In this document: one piece after another, positions 51,885 to 60,682 of the stretch
Numbering within the stretch: the first letter of the stretch is position 1
How the letters are laid out: each line of letters begins with the position of its first letter
Source: JAYWDA01 sp043747555
GTDB taxonomy: Bacteria; Bdellovibrionota; Bdellovibrionia; Bdellovibrionales; Bdellovibrionaceae
Assembly: GCA_043747555.1 (NCBI GenBank)
Contig: JAYTOY010000025.1
Coordinates: forward strand, 1-64,000
Direction of reading: 5' to 3'
DNA length: 64,000 nt
Notes under the pieces: model-generated
Told to the model about the DNA's origin: nothing
Database searches by the model: none
What the model saw: only the letters and a program-made list of their open reading frames with translations
Position numbers and translations under genes: made by a program

Positions 51885-52964
51885 ATGCAAAGCACCACTT
51901 TTATTTTCAGTGTTTTTTTAGTGACGTCTTGTTGGGCCCAAAGCAATTCGTTAAAAACACCGAATATCAGTGCAAATGCGCTTTTCCTTTACCGGAATTC
52001 CGAAAAAGGGAAAGAGGACGTTAGCACGACCCGAAATGGTTTTGATCTGCGCGAAACTGAATTGGCTTTTGATTCAGATGTTGATCCTTATCACCGATTA
52101 AGTCTGCTTTTAAGTGTCCATCCAGAATACACATTGAATGCAACCACAACTCGCGTTGAACAGGCTTGGAAACTTGAGCCTGAGGAGCTATTTGCAGAAA
52201 GCTTGCAAGTTCCCGATGTGACCTTAAAAATTGGTAAATTCAAAACCGCATTTGGAAAGCACAATCAATTGCACACCCACGCTTTTCCCTTTGTTGATGC
52301 GCCTCTTGTCAATACAACCGCTATGGGCGACGAAGGTTTAAATGACGTTGGGATCTCGGCCGCTTTGCTTTTGCCACTGCCCTGGTACAGCGAAGCTACT
52401 GGACAATTCATCCGCGGCGAAGGCGAAAATACCGAGTTTTCATCAAAGACTCCTTCAGATAGTGTCGGTGTCATTCACTGGAAAAATCTTTTTGATCTGA
52501 CTGAAGATTCGACGGCAGAACTCGGTGGATCCTATGCTAGTGGGACGAATTCTCTGGGTGGGCAAACGACACTGACCGGTGTGGATGCAACTTACAAATG
52601 GCGACCTGCCGATGGGGGCCGCTACAAGTCGCTGATCATTGGTGGAGAATATATCAATCGTTATCTTGAGCAACCTGGAACGTCGGCTGAAAAGGTGAGT
52701 GGCTATTATACACTGGCCCGGTATCAATTTGCTGAACGTTGGTCCGTCGCGGGTCAATTCGACTCCCTTAAAATCCAAAATTCAGATTCGAATTTTAATT
52801 CGAACTCTTTACAGAATGATTTAATTTCAAGATCAACTTTAGCACTTCATTTTTCGGGCTCTGAATTTTCAGCTTACAAATTTGAATACAGTTGGGGTCC
52901 AGAAAAAAAGATTTATTTACAGGCCACTTTTACTATTGGCGCTCATGCTTCGCACTCGTACTAA
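51885..52964 (+). CDS. Outer-membrane porin-like protein, zinc-uptake type
   Basis: This is a 359-residue protein with a signal peptide (VFLVTSCWAQ). Alternating hydrophobic and polar strands make up the mature protein, ending in a beta-strand typical of barrels. LKIGKFKTAFGKHNQLHTHAFPFVD and FDLRETELAFDSDVDP recall zinc-associated outer-membrane proteins that are encoded next to ZnuA-type binding proteins. The His-rich HNQLHTHAF could bind metal. It is the first gene of three with a TTGACA promoter upstream. Confidence 0.78.
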   Translation: MQSTTFIFSVFLVTSCWAQSNSLKTPNISANALFLYRNSEKGKEDVSTTRNGFDLRETELAFDSDVDPYHRLSLLLSVHPEYTLNATTTRVEQAWKLEPEELFAESLQVPDVTLKIGKFKTAFGKHNQLHTHAFPFVDAPLVNTTAMGDEGLNDVGISAALLLPLPWYSEATGQFIRGEGENTEFSSKTPSDSVGVIHWKNLFDLTEDSTAELGGSYASGTNSLGGQTTLTGVDATYKWRPADGGRYKSLIIGGEYINRYLEQPGTSAEKVSGYYTLARYQFAERWSVAGQFDSLKIQNSDSNFNSNSLQNDLISRSTLALHFSGSEFSAYKFEYSWGPEKKIYLQATFTIGAHASHSY

Positions 52965-52976
52965 TGGAGTTCTAAA

Positions 52977-53888
52977 ATGAAAAATATTTTTATCTTTTTA
53001 TTGGTTTTGATCCCTTGGATTTCGTCGGCCACACTAAAAGTTGTAACAACCACAACGGATCTCGAAGCCCTTGTTCGCAGTGTTGGTCAAAATAAAATCG
53101 AAGTGTCCGCCATTTCAAAAGGCACTCAAGATGCTCATCAAGTTGAAGCTAAACCTTCATTTATGATCCGCCTGCGAAATGCTGATCTGGTTGTCAGTCA
53201 AGGGCTTGAACTGGAAACGGGTTGGTTGAATCCCTTAGTTCTTGGCGCCAGAAATCCAAAAATTCTCGTTGGAACCAAAGGCTATTTAGAATTAGGCGCA
53301 GTGCTAGATCCCATTGAAATTCCCAAAGGCAATATTTCTCGCAGTCAAGGTGATGTCCACCCTGGGGGAAATCCTCATTTTCAATTGGATCCGATTCGTA
53401 TGGGACAAGCCGCTCTCCTGGTGGCTGAAAAATTAGGAACTCTTGACCCGGCAGAAAAGGTTTTCTATCAACAGCAAGCCCAACTTTTTCAAAGTCAGCT
53501 TCAAACAAAAACTAAATCGTGGACTTTGCGCATGAAAAAAACAGGTCTCAGCGAAGTCATCACCTACCACAAGACCTTCGGATATTTTTTGGATCGTTTT
53601 GGTGTTAAAAGTGTGATGGAGTTAGAGCCCAGACCTGGCATTCCACCAACAGCCAGTCATTTACTGGAAGTGATCTCCGTAATTAAAAAACGCCATATCA
53701 AATTAGTTTTGGTTGAAAATTATTTCGATAACAGTGCTGGCGACCGATTAAAGCAAGAAATTCCTGGGCTTGTTGTTCTTAACGTTCCGGTTTCTGTCGG
53801 TGGCGAAACCAATGTAAAATCCACTGAAGACCTCGTTGAAAAAATCGTGTCTGCCTTCGAGTTTGCCATTGAAACCGCAAAAAAATGA
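52977..53888 (+). CDS. znuA: Metal ABC transporter substrate-binding protein (ZnuA/TroA family)
   Basis: This is a 303-residue protein with a Sec signal (LIPWISSA). Cluster A-I signature residues are seen: VTTTTDLEALVRSVG; the metal ligands His in DAHQVEAKPS, His in GNPHFQLDP and His in TYHKTFGYFLDRFG, with a carboxylate expected near VENYFDN. The His-rich charged loop of many ZnuA proteins is short (GDVHPGG), so Zn or Mn is possible; zinc is favoured by the porin upstream. The next gene overlaps by ATGA. Confidence 0.9.
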   Translation: MKNIFIFLLVLIPWISSATLKVVTTTTDLEALVRSVGQNKIEVSAISKGTQDAHQVEAKPSFMIRLRNADLVVSQGLELETGWLNPLVLGARNPKILVGTKGYLELGAVLDPIEIPKGNISRSQGDVHPGGNPHFQLDPIRMGQAALLVAEKLGTLDPAEKVFYQQQAQLFQSQLQTKTKSWTLRMKKTGLSEVITYHKTFGYFLDRFGVKSVMELEPRPGIPPTASHLLEVISVIKKRHIKLVLVENYFDNSAGDRLKQEIPGLVVLNVPVSVGGETNVKSTEDLVEKIVSAFEFAIETAKK

Positions 53889-54706
53889 ATGAAGCTTTGA
53901 TCTTTTTAGCAGCACCAATGACTTTGGCTATCATGCTGGTAGGGATTCATGCTTATCTTGGCTTGCACGTTTTAGCTCGTGACGTGATCTTCGTTGATAT
54001 TAGCCTATCGCAAGTGGCTGCCCTGGGTGGCGCCCTGGCTTTATTTTACAGCGGTGAAGCAGAACATGATCACATCCTGGGGCTGACCCTATCTTTGACT
54101 CTTTGTTTGCTGGTCGCATTTTTATTATCCATTCTACGGCATTACGAAAAAAAGATTTCGCAAGAAGCGTTGATTGGAATCACCTATGCTCTGGCCAGTG
54201 GCTCTTTAATTCTTGTGATGGATCGACTGCCCCACGGTGGCGAGCATCTAAAGGAAGCTTTGATTGGAAATATTCTTTATGTAACTTGGCCCCAGGTACT
54301 CGAGACTGGCTTGATCTATTTGGTGATTGGCCTCATTCACTTTTTTTACCGTCATCAGTTCTGGGCCTCATCACGAAACCTGCAAAAATCTTTTTTCTGG
54401 GATTTTATTTTCTATTTTCTGTTTGGAGTCGTCATCACTTTTTCGACTCATCACGCAGGTGTCCTTGTTGTTTTTTCAATTTTAGTGGTGCCGGCAGCCA
54501 TGGCCTGCAGAGTTCACTCGTCGGTTAAAAATCGACTTTCTTTTGCATGGTTTTTTGGCGTCTTTGGCGTTTTGATTTCTTTCCTCGCCGCCTACAAATA
54601 TGATCTGCCCGCTGGTGCCGCCATCGTCACAATCTTAACTGGATCATTTTTCGTGATATTATTGTTTCTTTTACTAACCGAACAAATTCGATCCAAAAAA
54701 AATTAA
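53885..54706 (+). CDS. znuB: Metal ABC transporter permease (ZnuB/TroC family)
   Basis: This is a 273-residue membrane protein with about eight helices. HVLARDVIFVDISLSQVAALGG near 30-50 and HAGVLVVFSILVVPAAMACR near 185-205 match the ZnuB/MntB/TroC permease family, including the cytoplasmic coupling region. The start overlaps znuA by four bases. No ATPase gene is present on either side, since the next gene is on the other strand. A distant znuC or a shared ATPase must energise it. Confidence 0.9.
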   Translation: MNEALIFLAAPMTLAIMLVGIHAYLGLHVLARDVIFVDISLSQVAALGGALALFYSGEAEHDHILGLTLSLTLCLLVAFLLSILRHYEKKISQEALIGITYALASGSLILVMDRLPHGGEHLKEALIGNILYVTWPQVLETGLIYLVIGLIHFFYRHQFWASSRNLQKSFFWDFIFYFLFGVVITFSTHHAGVLVVFSILVVPAAMACRVHSSVKNRLSFAWFFGVFGVLISFLAAYKYDLPAGAAIVTILTGSFFVILLFLLLTEQIRSKKN

Positions 54707-54714
54707 TTATCTAG

Positions 54715-55062
54715 TTATGATGTGAATGAATAAGCCCACAGCATTAAAGCTCCTTGCAAAGGCAGTCGTAACCATAAGGCCCAAGTTGGAATCATGACCC
54801 ACTGTTTGTGGTTTTGAATCATATGAATGTGGGGAGGTAACACTGCAATCAATAAAGCCACAATGCCCCAAGCTGCCAGTGAAGTGGTTGGTGGCCACAT
54901 GACGGCCACACCCAAAATAACTTCAATCACGCCGCTGATAAAAATCAAGAACTGAGGATAAGGAATCCACGGCGGCATAATCGTCATATAAACTTTGGGG
55001 ACCCTGAAGTGATTCAGTCCAGCAAGGATATAAATACACCCCATCACATATAATGAAATCAT
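54715..55062 (-). CDS. DoxX-like membrane protein
   Basis: This is a 115-residue protein with four membrane helices. GCIYILAGLNHFRVPKVYM and GVIEVILGVAVMWP give the DoxX/SURF4 pattern. The stop of the upstream gene shares one base with its ATG (TGATG), so it is the third gene of an SLT-HEAT-DoxX operon. Function unknown; related proteins are tied to redox or respiratory processes. Confidence 0.85.
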   Translation of the reverse strand: MISLYVMGCIYILAGLNHFRVPKVYMTIMPPWIPYPQFLIFISGVIEVILGVAVMWPPTTSLAAWGIVALLIAVLPPHIHMIQNHKQWVMIPTWALWLRLPLQGALMLWAYSFTS

Positions 55063-55850
55063 CAGCCGGCCGATGACTTTCGACGAAATTCACGCAAGGA
55101 TGACTGAAGACTGATGGCCACCAAAGATGCTGGGTCAATTTGCCTAGTGAGCTTCTCAAAAAATTCTAGATTTTGCTCGCTAATAAAAAGCTCCGACTTT
55201 TCTGCGACGGCCTTTGCAACAAAAGGCGCTCCCGTTAATAAAACCTGAGCCAGCGTCTGCCGAATGATTTCTTGATCTTCTACTGACGGGTAACGGCGAA
55301 GCTCAAGCAAAGCTTGATGGATCAATTCGGCATCATACCCTTTTATAACGTGCTCCAGGATTGCTTCTAAGTTTTCCTGGGACGGCGCTTGAGTCGACAT
55401 TAAATCCATTGCGGCTTCCTGTACATGACCATCAGAATTTTCAATGAATTCACGCGCCATTTCTGAGATCTTCGGTTCTGCCACTTGATCGACCTGCACA
55501 ACCGCCTGAATCTGCAATAATTTCTCTCGAATCTTTTGGCCTAAATTAAAATAACTTGTTCGAGCGTCCGTTTTTTCTAAGCCACAGTCTTGGGTGTAGC
55601 ACTTACTTAACTCGCGCAATTCGGCTCCCAACCCCATCACTGAGTTTTCTGGTTGAGAAATAAGATTTACTGTCGAGGGAGGATTTTCACTTTCTTGGGA
55701 TTTTGTCGCCATCGATTTCGGAAAACTGGAAGGAGCTCGTAAGTTATTTTTAGACCTTGGACTGTCGACTTTAAAGAAAATCAATCCCAGCAACGCTGTT
55801 CCCGTTAAACTAAGGCTGTATTTTAAAAAATTCTTTATTCCAGGTTTCAT
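55062..55850 (-). CDS. Membrane-anchored alpha-helical protein (HEAT-like)
   Basis: This is a 262-residue protein with an N-terminal membrane segment (YSLSLTGTALLGLIFF) acting as anchor or uncleaved signal. A Ser/Pro/Asn-rich linker at 30-70 leads to a helical domain whose repeats (QEAAMDLMSTQAPSQENLEAI; HQALLELRRYPSVEDQEII) look HEAT-like. CYTQDC in the middle could form a disulfide. It overlaps both neighbours by one base (TAATG, TGATG), so all three genes are coupled. Function unknown. Confidence 0.7.
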   Translation of the reverse strand: MKPGIKNFLKYSLSLTGTALLGLIFFKVDSPRSKNNLRAPSSFPKSMATKSQESENPPSTVNLISQPENSVMGLGAELRELSKCYTQDCGLEKTDARTSYFNLGQKIREKLLQIQAVVQVDQVAEPKISEMAREFIENSDGHVQEAAMDLMSTQAPSQENLEAILEHVIKGYDAELIHQALLELRRYPSVEDQEIIRQTLAQVLLTGAPFVAKAVAEKSELFISEQNLEFFEKLTRQIDPASLVAISLQSSLREFRRKSSAG

Positions 55851-57196
55851 TAAAACCGATTCTCTTCAACGTCACTATCGGCAATCCATCCCTCTTCATC
55901 CAGCTCAGCACTTCTGACAAAAATCCAAGCCCCTTCGCGCTTAAGAATTTGCATCTGTGGAGCCGATCCGAAAGCTCTGATCAGGGCCACTTTCTTTTGA
56001 CAACTAAGCCCCGCGCACTCGCGCAAAAATCCATACGGCCTGTTTGATTTCAAGGCGACCATAGAGTTTTGCATTGGTACCGCCGGAATCATCCACTGAT
56101 GATAAGTTTTTTGTGGCAAAGATTGGCCACCGTAAAGATAGCCTTCAAATCCCTGAAAGCTTGTTTTTACATAAACTTCTTTATCAGCGCCGTGCACTTT
56201 TATTTCTTCAACATCGATTTGAGTTCCTTTAGGCACTCTGGAAATAATTTTTCCATCACGCAAGCCTCTTAAATTTATTCCAAACTGAGCGACCACTTCA
56301 ACAACATCCCCGGCCCTGTATACTGTGACAGATTCAACCGAATCAGGCGGCGTCTGCGGAAGCGACTCAGGTGATCTTCCCGGCACAGCACAGGGTCGCA
56401 CACCTTCGGCCAGACACTTAATATCTATCGCGACAGCCGCTTTGGGATCAGCCACAAAACTCAACCAAGATTTTGCATTGTATTTTGCTAAAAATTGCTG
56501 GTCGCCAGCTGTATTTTTATTTTTCCAACGGCAAATAGATCCAGGACCGCCATTGTACGCAGACCATGCGGCTCTGGTTCTATTTTTAAAGTCCATCGGA
56601 GAACTAATACAAGAAGCCGTGGCTGATTTTTTCCAACTGGCGTAAAAAATATCAAGGCCGTACATCATATTGTAAACAAGATCAACGCCCTTGCCTTGTT
56701 TCAAAGCCGCCGTATGAGATCGATCATCAACTTGCATCATCCCATGCCCGTGAAAATTATCCCCTCGCATGTATCTGACGACACCATCAGTGCCGTTGCG
56801 ATAATGACTCCAAAAACTTTCTTGATTAGCTAAGGTGAAAAGTCCTTCAACGAAAGAATTTGCTTCGACCAATGAAACGGCTGGATTTCTTTTATAAATA
56901 TAATATCGGCCGACATCCCGCAAGACAGGGTACATTTTTGTCAGGTACTTTTGCCGCTCGGTCGATATCACTTCCGCATCATCAAATAAAATGGGGCCGT
57001 ACTGATTTTTTATTCGAGGCGTGCTTGCCAGCGGACTGACATTACAGCTTTTTGGAGCAGTGCCAAAGTTCCATCCACCACCAATGGCGTTAGTACAAGT
57101 CAGATCAACAGCCTGGGAATAGAAAGGGGCTATAATTAAGCTGACTATGATGAAAACGGCCTTTAATATCGAAAATCTTAATTTGAAATTGGGCAT
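55850..57196 (-). CDS. SLT-type muramidase with C-terminal SH3-like domains
   Basis: This is a 448-residue exported protein (signal ends near FYSQA). The transglycosylase-like domain at 60-230 has TLANQESFWSHYRNG with Glu126 as probable catalytic acid, GHGMMQVDDRSH and AAWSAYNGGPGSICRW. Two SH3b-like modules near 290-350 and 375-440 (GINLRGLRDGKIISRVPKGT; LKREGAWIFVRSAELDEEGW) probably bind peptidoglycan. The spacing fits lytic transglycosylases rather than lysozyme. It leads the three-gene operon. Confidence 0.85.
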   Translation of the reverse strand: MPNFKLRFSILKAVFIIVSLIIAPFYSQAVDLTCTNAIGGGWNFGTAPKSCNVSPLASTPRIKNQYGPILFDDAEVISTERQKYLTKMYPVLRDVGRYYIYKRNPAVSLVEANSFVEGLFTLANQESFWSHYRNGTDGVVRYMRGDNFHGHGMMQVDDRSHTAALKQGKGVDLVYNMMYGLDIFYASWKKSATASCISSPMDFKNRTRAAWSAYNGGPGSICRWKNKNTAGDQQFLAKYNAKSWLSFVADPKAAVAIDIKCLAEGVRPCAVPGRSPESLPQTPPDSVESVTVYRAGDVVEVVAQFGINLRGLRDGKIISRVPKGTQIDVEEIKVHGADKEVYVKTSFQGFEGYLYGGQSLPQKTYHQWMIPAVPMQNSMVALKSNRPYGFLRECAGLSCQKKVALIRAFGSAPQMQILKREGAWIFVRSAELDEEGWIADSDVEENRF

Positions 57197-57377
57197 CTTT
57201 TTATTACGCCAGAAAAGCCTGATTTCAGTAACTGCACCAGCCCTCTTTTAGACACTGGTCGTGGGTTTGCGGCCCTTAGTCGCACAGAGTATTGCTTTTA
57301 AGGTCCAGTCATTATTAAGTAGATCATCAGATCCTTGGCTTAAGACGCCTGGTGAAACATCTGCGAAACGAGGCTCT

Positions 57378-57791
57378 ATGAACAGACTTTTAATATTTAT
57401 TTTTGGCTTCTTGGCTTTAGGTACCGTTCACGGCCAAACAAAGGTGGTCGTTACTGATGGATTAGCTAAAATTCTTCAAGACTCCCGAGCTTGGTTGAAA
57501 GAACACGAAGAGTGGAAAAAAGATCAAGAGGCTTTAAAAACAGTCTTGGATGAAATTAAAAAAGTTGCGGCCGAGCAAGATCGAGCCAGTCACGAAGAAA
57601 TTCGCAATATTAAAAAACACGAGGGTTCAAAAATAAAATACGAAGACTTTATCGTCGAGCACGATCAATTTCGAAAAGACCATGCCGTGATTAAACTCCG
57701 CCAGGAGGCACTTAAAAAACTGACAAAAGATTTAGAGGCTGCCTTGGCGAAATTTGAGCCCGTAAATAAAGTAGATAAAAAAACTAAGTAA
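57378..57791 (+). CDS. Exported coiled-coil protein
   Basis: This is a 137-residue protein. The ATG at 57378 follows GAGG, and the signal peptide ends near GTVHGQ. The mature part is almost entirely helical and highly charged (DEIKKVAAEQDRASHEEIRN; KLRQEALKKLTKDLEAALAK), with the heptad pattern of a coiled coil. No family is recognised. It stands alone, divergent from the muramidase operon. Confidence 0.72.
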   Translation: MNRLLIFIFGFLALGTVHGQTKVVVTDGLAKILQDSRAWLKEHEEWKKDQEALKTVLDEIKKVAAEQDRASHEEIRNIKKHEGSKIKYEDFIVEHDQFRKDHAVIKLRQEALKKLTKDLEAALAKFEPVNKVDKKTK

Positions 57792-57934
57792 AAAACACTG
57801 ACATCTGACTTTTTGCGCCAAAAATCGAGCTTATTCTGCAACCAGGGCTATTTGAGAAAAAGAATTTAAATTCTTTCAGAAATTGCAGAACCAAAGCTGG
57901 ACCGACTTCGCAACCTCGAATTATGCTGGGCCCT

Positions 57935-59632
57935 ATGAAAATAAACGTTCTTAGAAATTTAGTGCTTCCCTGGATTCTTCTGTTCACCTTGGCTTTGGCG
58001 GGCGCTGTTGTTGCCGGCGTTCAATACCATATTCAAGCTAAAGATCATCCTGCCTATTTTATTTCTATCGGCTTAGGAATTTTACTATGCTTAGTTTCGA
58101 ATATAAACACCCTCAGTACTGCTGGAATTTGGATCACCCATTCATTACCAAGTTCGTTGCGATATAATTCTTGGCCTTGGATTTTTTCAGCGATGAAGGC
58201 AAGTTTGCTGGCCGGTTTATTTTACTTGATTGGGTTGATGCCGTTTGTTCCTCTTTTTTGGCAAGCCTTTGTGATTCCTTTCGTTTTTACTTCAGCCGTA
58301 TTTGTGATTGTTTGGCGTTTGATGGGTCCCATATTAACTTGGTCCTCTTCAATGTCTTTAAGTCGGATGGCCGCTTGGTGTTTAAGTCTGCCGGTGTTTG
58401 CATTGATTCCACTGACAGCGATTTTTTTGGGCCAAACAATTGTGACAGCTTATTTTTCAAGCCGACCTGAGCTTGTGATAATGAAAGCCCAATCGCCAAC
58501 AGTTGCTGTTGCAGAAGTGGCGCCTGAATTAAAAGTGCACGCTAAAGAAACTCTTCCGCCTGTCATTGAAAAGCGCGTTGAGTCTTTGCAAAGTTTAGCT
58601 GAATCTGGACAATCTTGTAAGGAAGAGTCGAAATTAATTCAAGCGGCCCTTGATCCCAAGGGAGCTGAAGAAGTTGTTTACTGGGCAACTAAAGCTGTTA
58701 AATGCGCCGAAATGAAATCAGTGGTGGCGCTGCCTCGGCTGGTGGCAATTATGATGAGTCATCCCAGCGTCAAAGTTCGTGTGTCGGCGATCCAAACTAT
58801 GCCGCGTTTTGGCTCAGAAAATGTAAAACGGATTGCTTACCTCCTCTACAAAAGAATTAATGAAAATAATCCACCGGAAGTGATTAAAGCATCAGCCCTT
58901 GTTTTATTAGGACTGGGTGAAGAGGAAAGAAAAACGACTTCGCGCCGATTGTTAGCGCTTCTAGATTCAAAAGTGGCTGGCAGCACGGCCGCAGATGTTC
59001 TCGTGAACCAAATGAAGCAAGACGATTTAGTGGCCGAATATGTTGTCCAAAATTTAGCAGGCAGTCCTGAAGCTCGCGAGCAAGCTGTCGGCATGATCTG
59101 CAAGCTACCGCCAAAGACACGAATTCTTGCAGAACCCTTCCTTGATCAAGTGGTGGCTACAGTAAAAACAGGATCTGAGAAAGATCCTGCAATGATGGCT
59201 TTGGGCTGCCTGGGTCAACCTGGCTTTCAAGCTATTCAACACGAAGTTCTAAAACCACAAAAATTAGAACGACCTATCGCCGCTCGTGCACTCTCTGAAA
59301 TGGATGTTAAAGAATCGCCAGAAGCCTTGGAAACAGCTGGAACTTGCGTGCGTGATAAAAACGATCAAGTACGAATGTACTGCAGCCAAAGTCTGGGAAA
59401 AATTGGCGCCCCTGCCCTTCCAAAAATTTTGGATTTGCTAAAATCAAATGATTCAGCGATGAAAGACGCTGGGAAAACAGCTTTAGGATTCTTAAATGAT
59501 CCTTCAGCAAAAGTTGAGCTTGAACGTATTCGGGCCGACAATTCAGGCTGGATGGCCAACAAGAAGAAGCTCCAAATTGCCAAGGCGGTCGATACCGCTT
59601 TAATTAAAATTAATACCGAAGAGAAAAATTAA
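57935..59632 (+). CDS. Membrane protein with HEAT repeats
   Basis: This is a protein of about 565 residues; the ATG at 57923 is an alternative start. The first 180 residues hold four or five membrane helices (for example LVLPWILLFTLALAGAVVAG). The remainder is a periplasmic or cytoplasmic alpha-solenoid of HEAT repeats, with units such as MSHPSVKVRVSAIQTMPRFG and VRMYCSQSLGKIGAPALPKI. Such solenoids usually bind proteins. It lies ten bases upstream of the next gene. Function unknown. Confidence 0.78.
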   Translation: MKINVLRNLVLPWILLFTLALAGAVVAGVQYHIQAKDHPAYFISIGLGILLCLVSNINTLSTAGIWITHSLPSSLRYNSWPWIFSAMKASLLAGLFYLIGLMPFVPLFWQAFVIPFVFTSAVFVIVWRLMGPILTWSSSMSLSRMAAWCLSLPVFALIPLTAIFLGQTIVTAYFSSRPELVIMKAQSPTVAVAEVAPELKVHAKETLPPVIEKRVESLQSLAESGQSCKEESKLIQAALDPKGAEEVVYWATKAVKCAEMKSVVALPRLVAIMMSHPSVKVRVSAIQTMPRFGSENVKRIAYLLYKRINENNPPEVIKASALVLLGLGEEERKTTSRRLLALLDSKVAGSTAADVLVNQMKQDDLVAEYVVQNLAGSPEAREQAVGMICKLPPKTRILAEPFLDQVVATVKTGSEKDPAMMALGCLGQPGFQAIQHEVLKPQKLERPIAARALSEMDVKESPEALETAGTCVRDKNDQVRMYCSQSLGKIGAPALPKILDLLKSNDSAMKDAGKTALGFLNDPSAKVELERIRADNSGWMANKKKLQIAKAVDTALIKINTEEKN

Positions 59633-59641
59633 GGCCTGTTT

Positions 59642-60034
59642 ATGACCACAGACTTGGACTTCAAATCAAAACTGAAAAGTGTTTCACTAGCGTTGGCCGT
59701 CATTCATAAAAGCTTGCTTGAAAATGAGATCGAGTCTTTAGAACGTGCTCAGGGCCAAACTTTAAATCCGGGCACGCGCTTACAGCTTTTAATCAACGAT
59801 CCGAATTTTGCTTGGCTCAGACTTCTTAGCCAGTTAATTTCTGCCGTCGATGGTGCCATTTTTCAAAAAACGCCGGTGACTGAGGAGCAGCTAAGCCTAC
59901 TTATAAAAGAAACCAATGATCTTTTGATTGATCACAAAAATAGTGAATTTAGTGAGAAATTTATTCCTATCTGTCGTACCTTTCCAGATCTGATCGTCGA
60001 GTATGGCCGCCTCAAAATGGCTTTAAAATCTTAA
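59642..60034 (+). CDS. Small conserved-looking helical protein
   Basis: This is a 130-residue all-helical cytoplasmic protein. The pattern TRLQLLINDPNFAWLRLLSQL with SAVDGAI resembles a small uncharacterised family found in proteobacteria; I know no function. AAGG lies a few bases before the ATG. It follows the HEAT protein by ten bases and precedes the FMN reductase by 15, so the three may be one operon. Confidence 0.75.
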   Translation: MTTDLDFKSKLKSVSLALAVIHKSLLENEIESLERAQGQTLNPGTRLQLLINDPNFAWLRLLSQLISAVDGAIFQKTPVTEEQLSLLIKETNDLLIDHKNSEFSEKFIPICRTFPDLIVEYGRLKMALKS

Positions 60035-60049
60035 AGGAACGAGGAATTT

Positions 60050-60595
60050 ATGAATCGCATTCTAGCTTTGGTTGGTGGTATTAGTAAGAATTCACTCAAT
60101 AAAAAACTTTTAGCCGCTCTTCAACTTCAGCAACCCGCGGGTTTCGAAACAGTCTCGTTTGATATTTCGAAGTTGCCATTTTTCAGTCAGGATCTAGAAG
60201 CGGACTTGCCCGTCTCCGTCAAAGAATTAAAGGATTTAATTCTGGGAGCATCGGGTATTTTATTCATTACTCCAGAATACAATCGCTCGTTTCCAGGGGT
60301 TTTAAAAAATGCTTTGGACTGGGGTTCTAGGCCTTGGGGTCAAAACTCTTGGGATAAAAAACCCGCCGGCGTTTTGGGTGTTTCCATTGGCAACATCGGA
60401 ACATTTGGAGCTCAACATCACCTTAGACAAGTCTTAGCTTATCTGAACATGCCAACGCTAGGACAGCCGGAATTTTATATGAACGGCGCCCACTCTTTTG
60501 ATGAGCATGGGATTTTAACAGACGAAAAAACCAAAGGATTAATCGATGCCTTTTGGAAAAGTTACGCAAGCTTCGTGCAAAAACAACAAGGGTGA
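60050..60595 (+). CDS. NAD(P)H-dependent FMN reductase (flavodoxin-like)
   Basis: This is a 181-residue protein. ALVGGISKNSLNKKL forms the FMN phosphate loop and ITPEYNRSFPGVLKNALDWG the second flavin motif, as in the YieF/ChrR and azoreductase/SsuE-type family. GVSIGNIGTFGAQHHLR completes the fold. It would reduce quinones, chromate or flavin with NADPH, in the cytoplasm, perhaps against oxidative stress. AAAGGAACGAGG lies upstream of the ATG. Confidence 0.93.
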   Translation: MNRILALVGGISKNSLNKKLLAALQLQQPAGFETVSFDISKLPFFSQDLEADLPVSVKELKDLILGASGILFITPEYNRSFPGVLKNALDWGSRPWGQNSWDKKPAGVLGVSIGNIGTFGAQHHLRQVLAYLNMPTLGQPEFYMNGAHSFDEHGILTDEKTKGLIDAFWKSYASFVQKQQG

Positions 60596-60682
60596 TAAGG
60601 GGGCTTGAGGATTAGCTTTACCTCTTTGCCCGCCTGCGTTAACACATGGCCTCAAAGTTTTCCCAAACTGACGAGGATAAAA

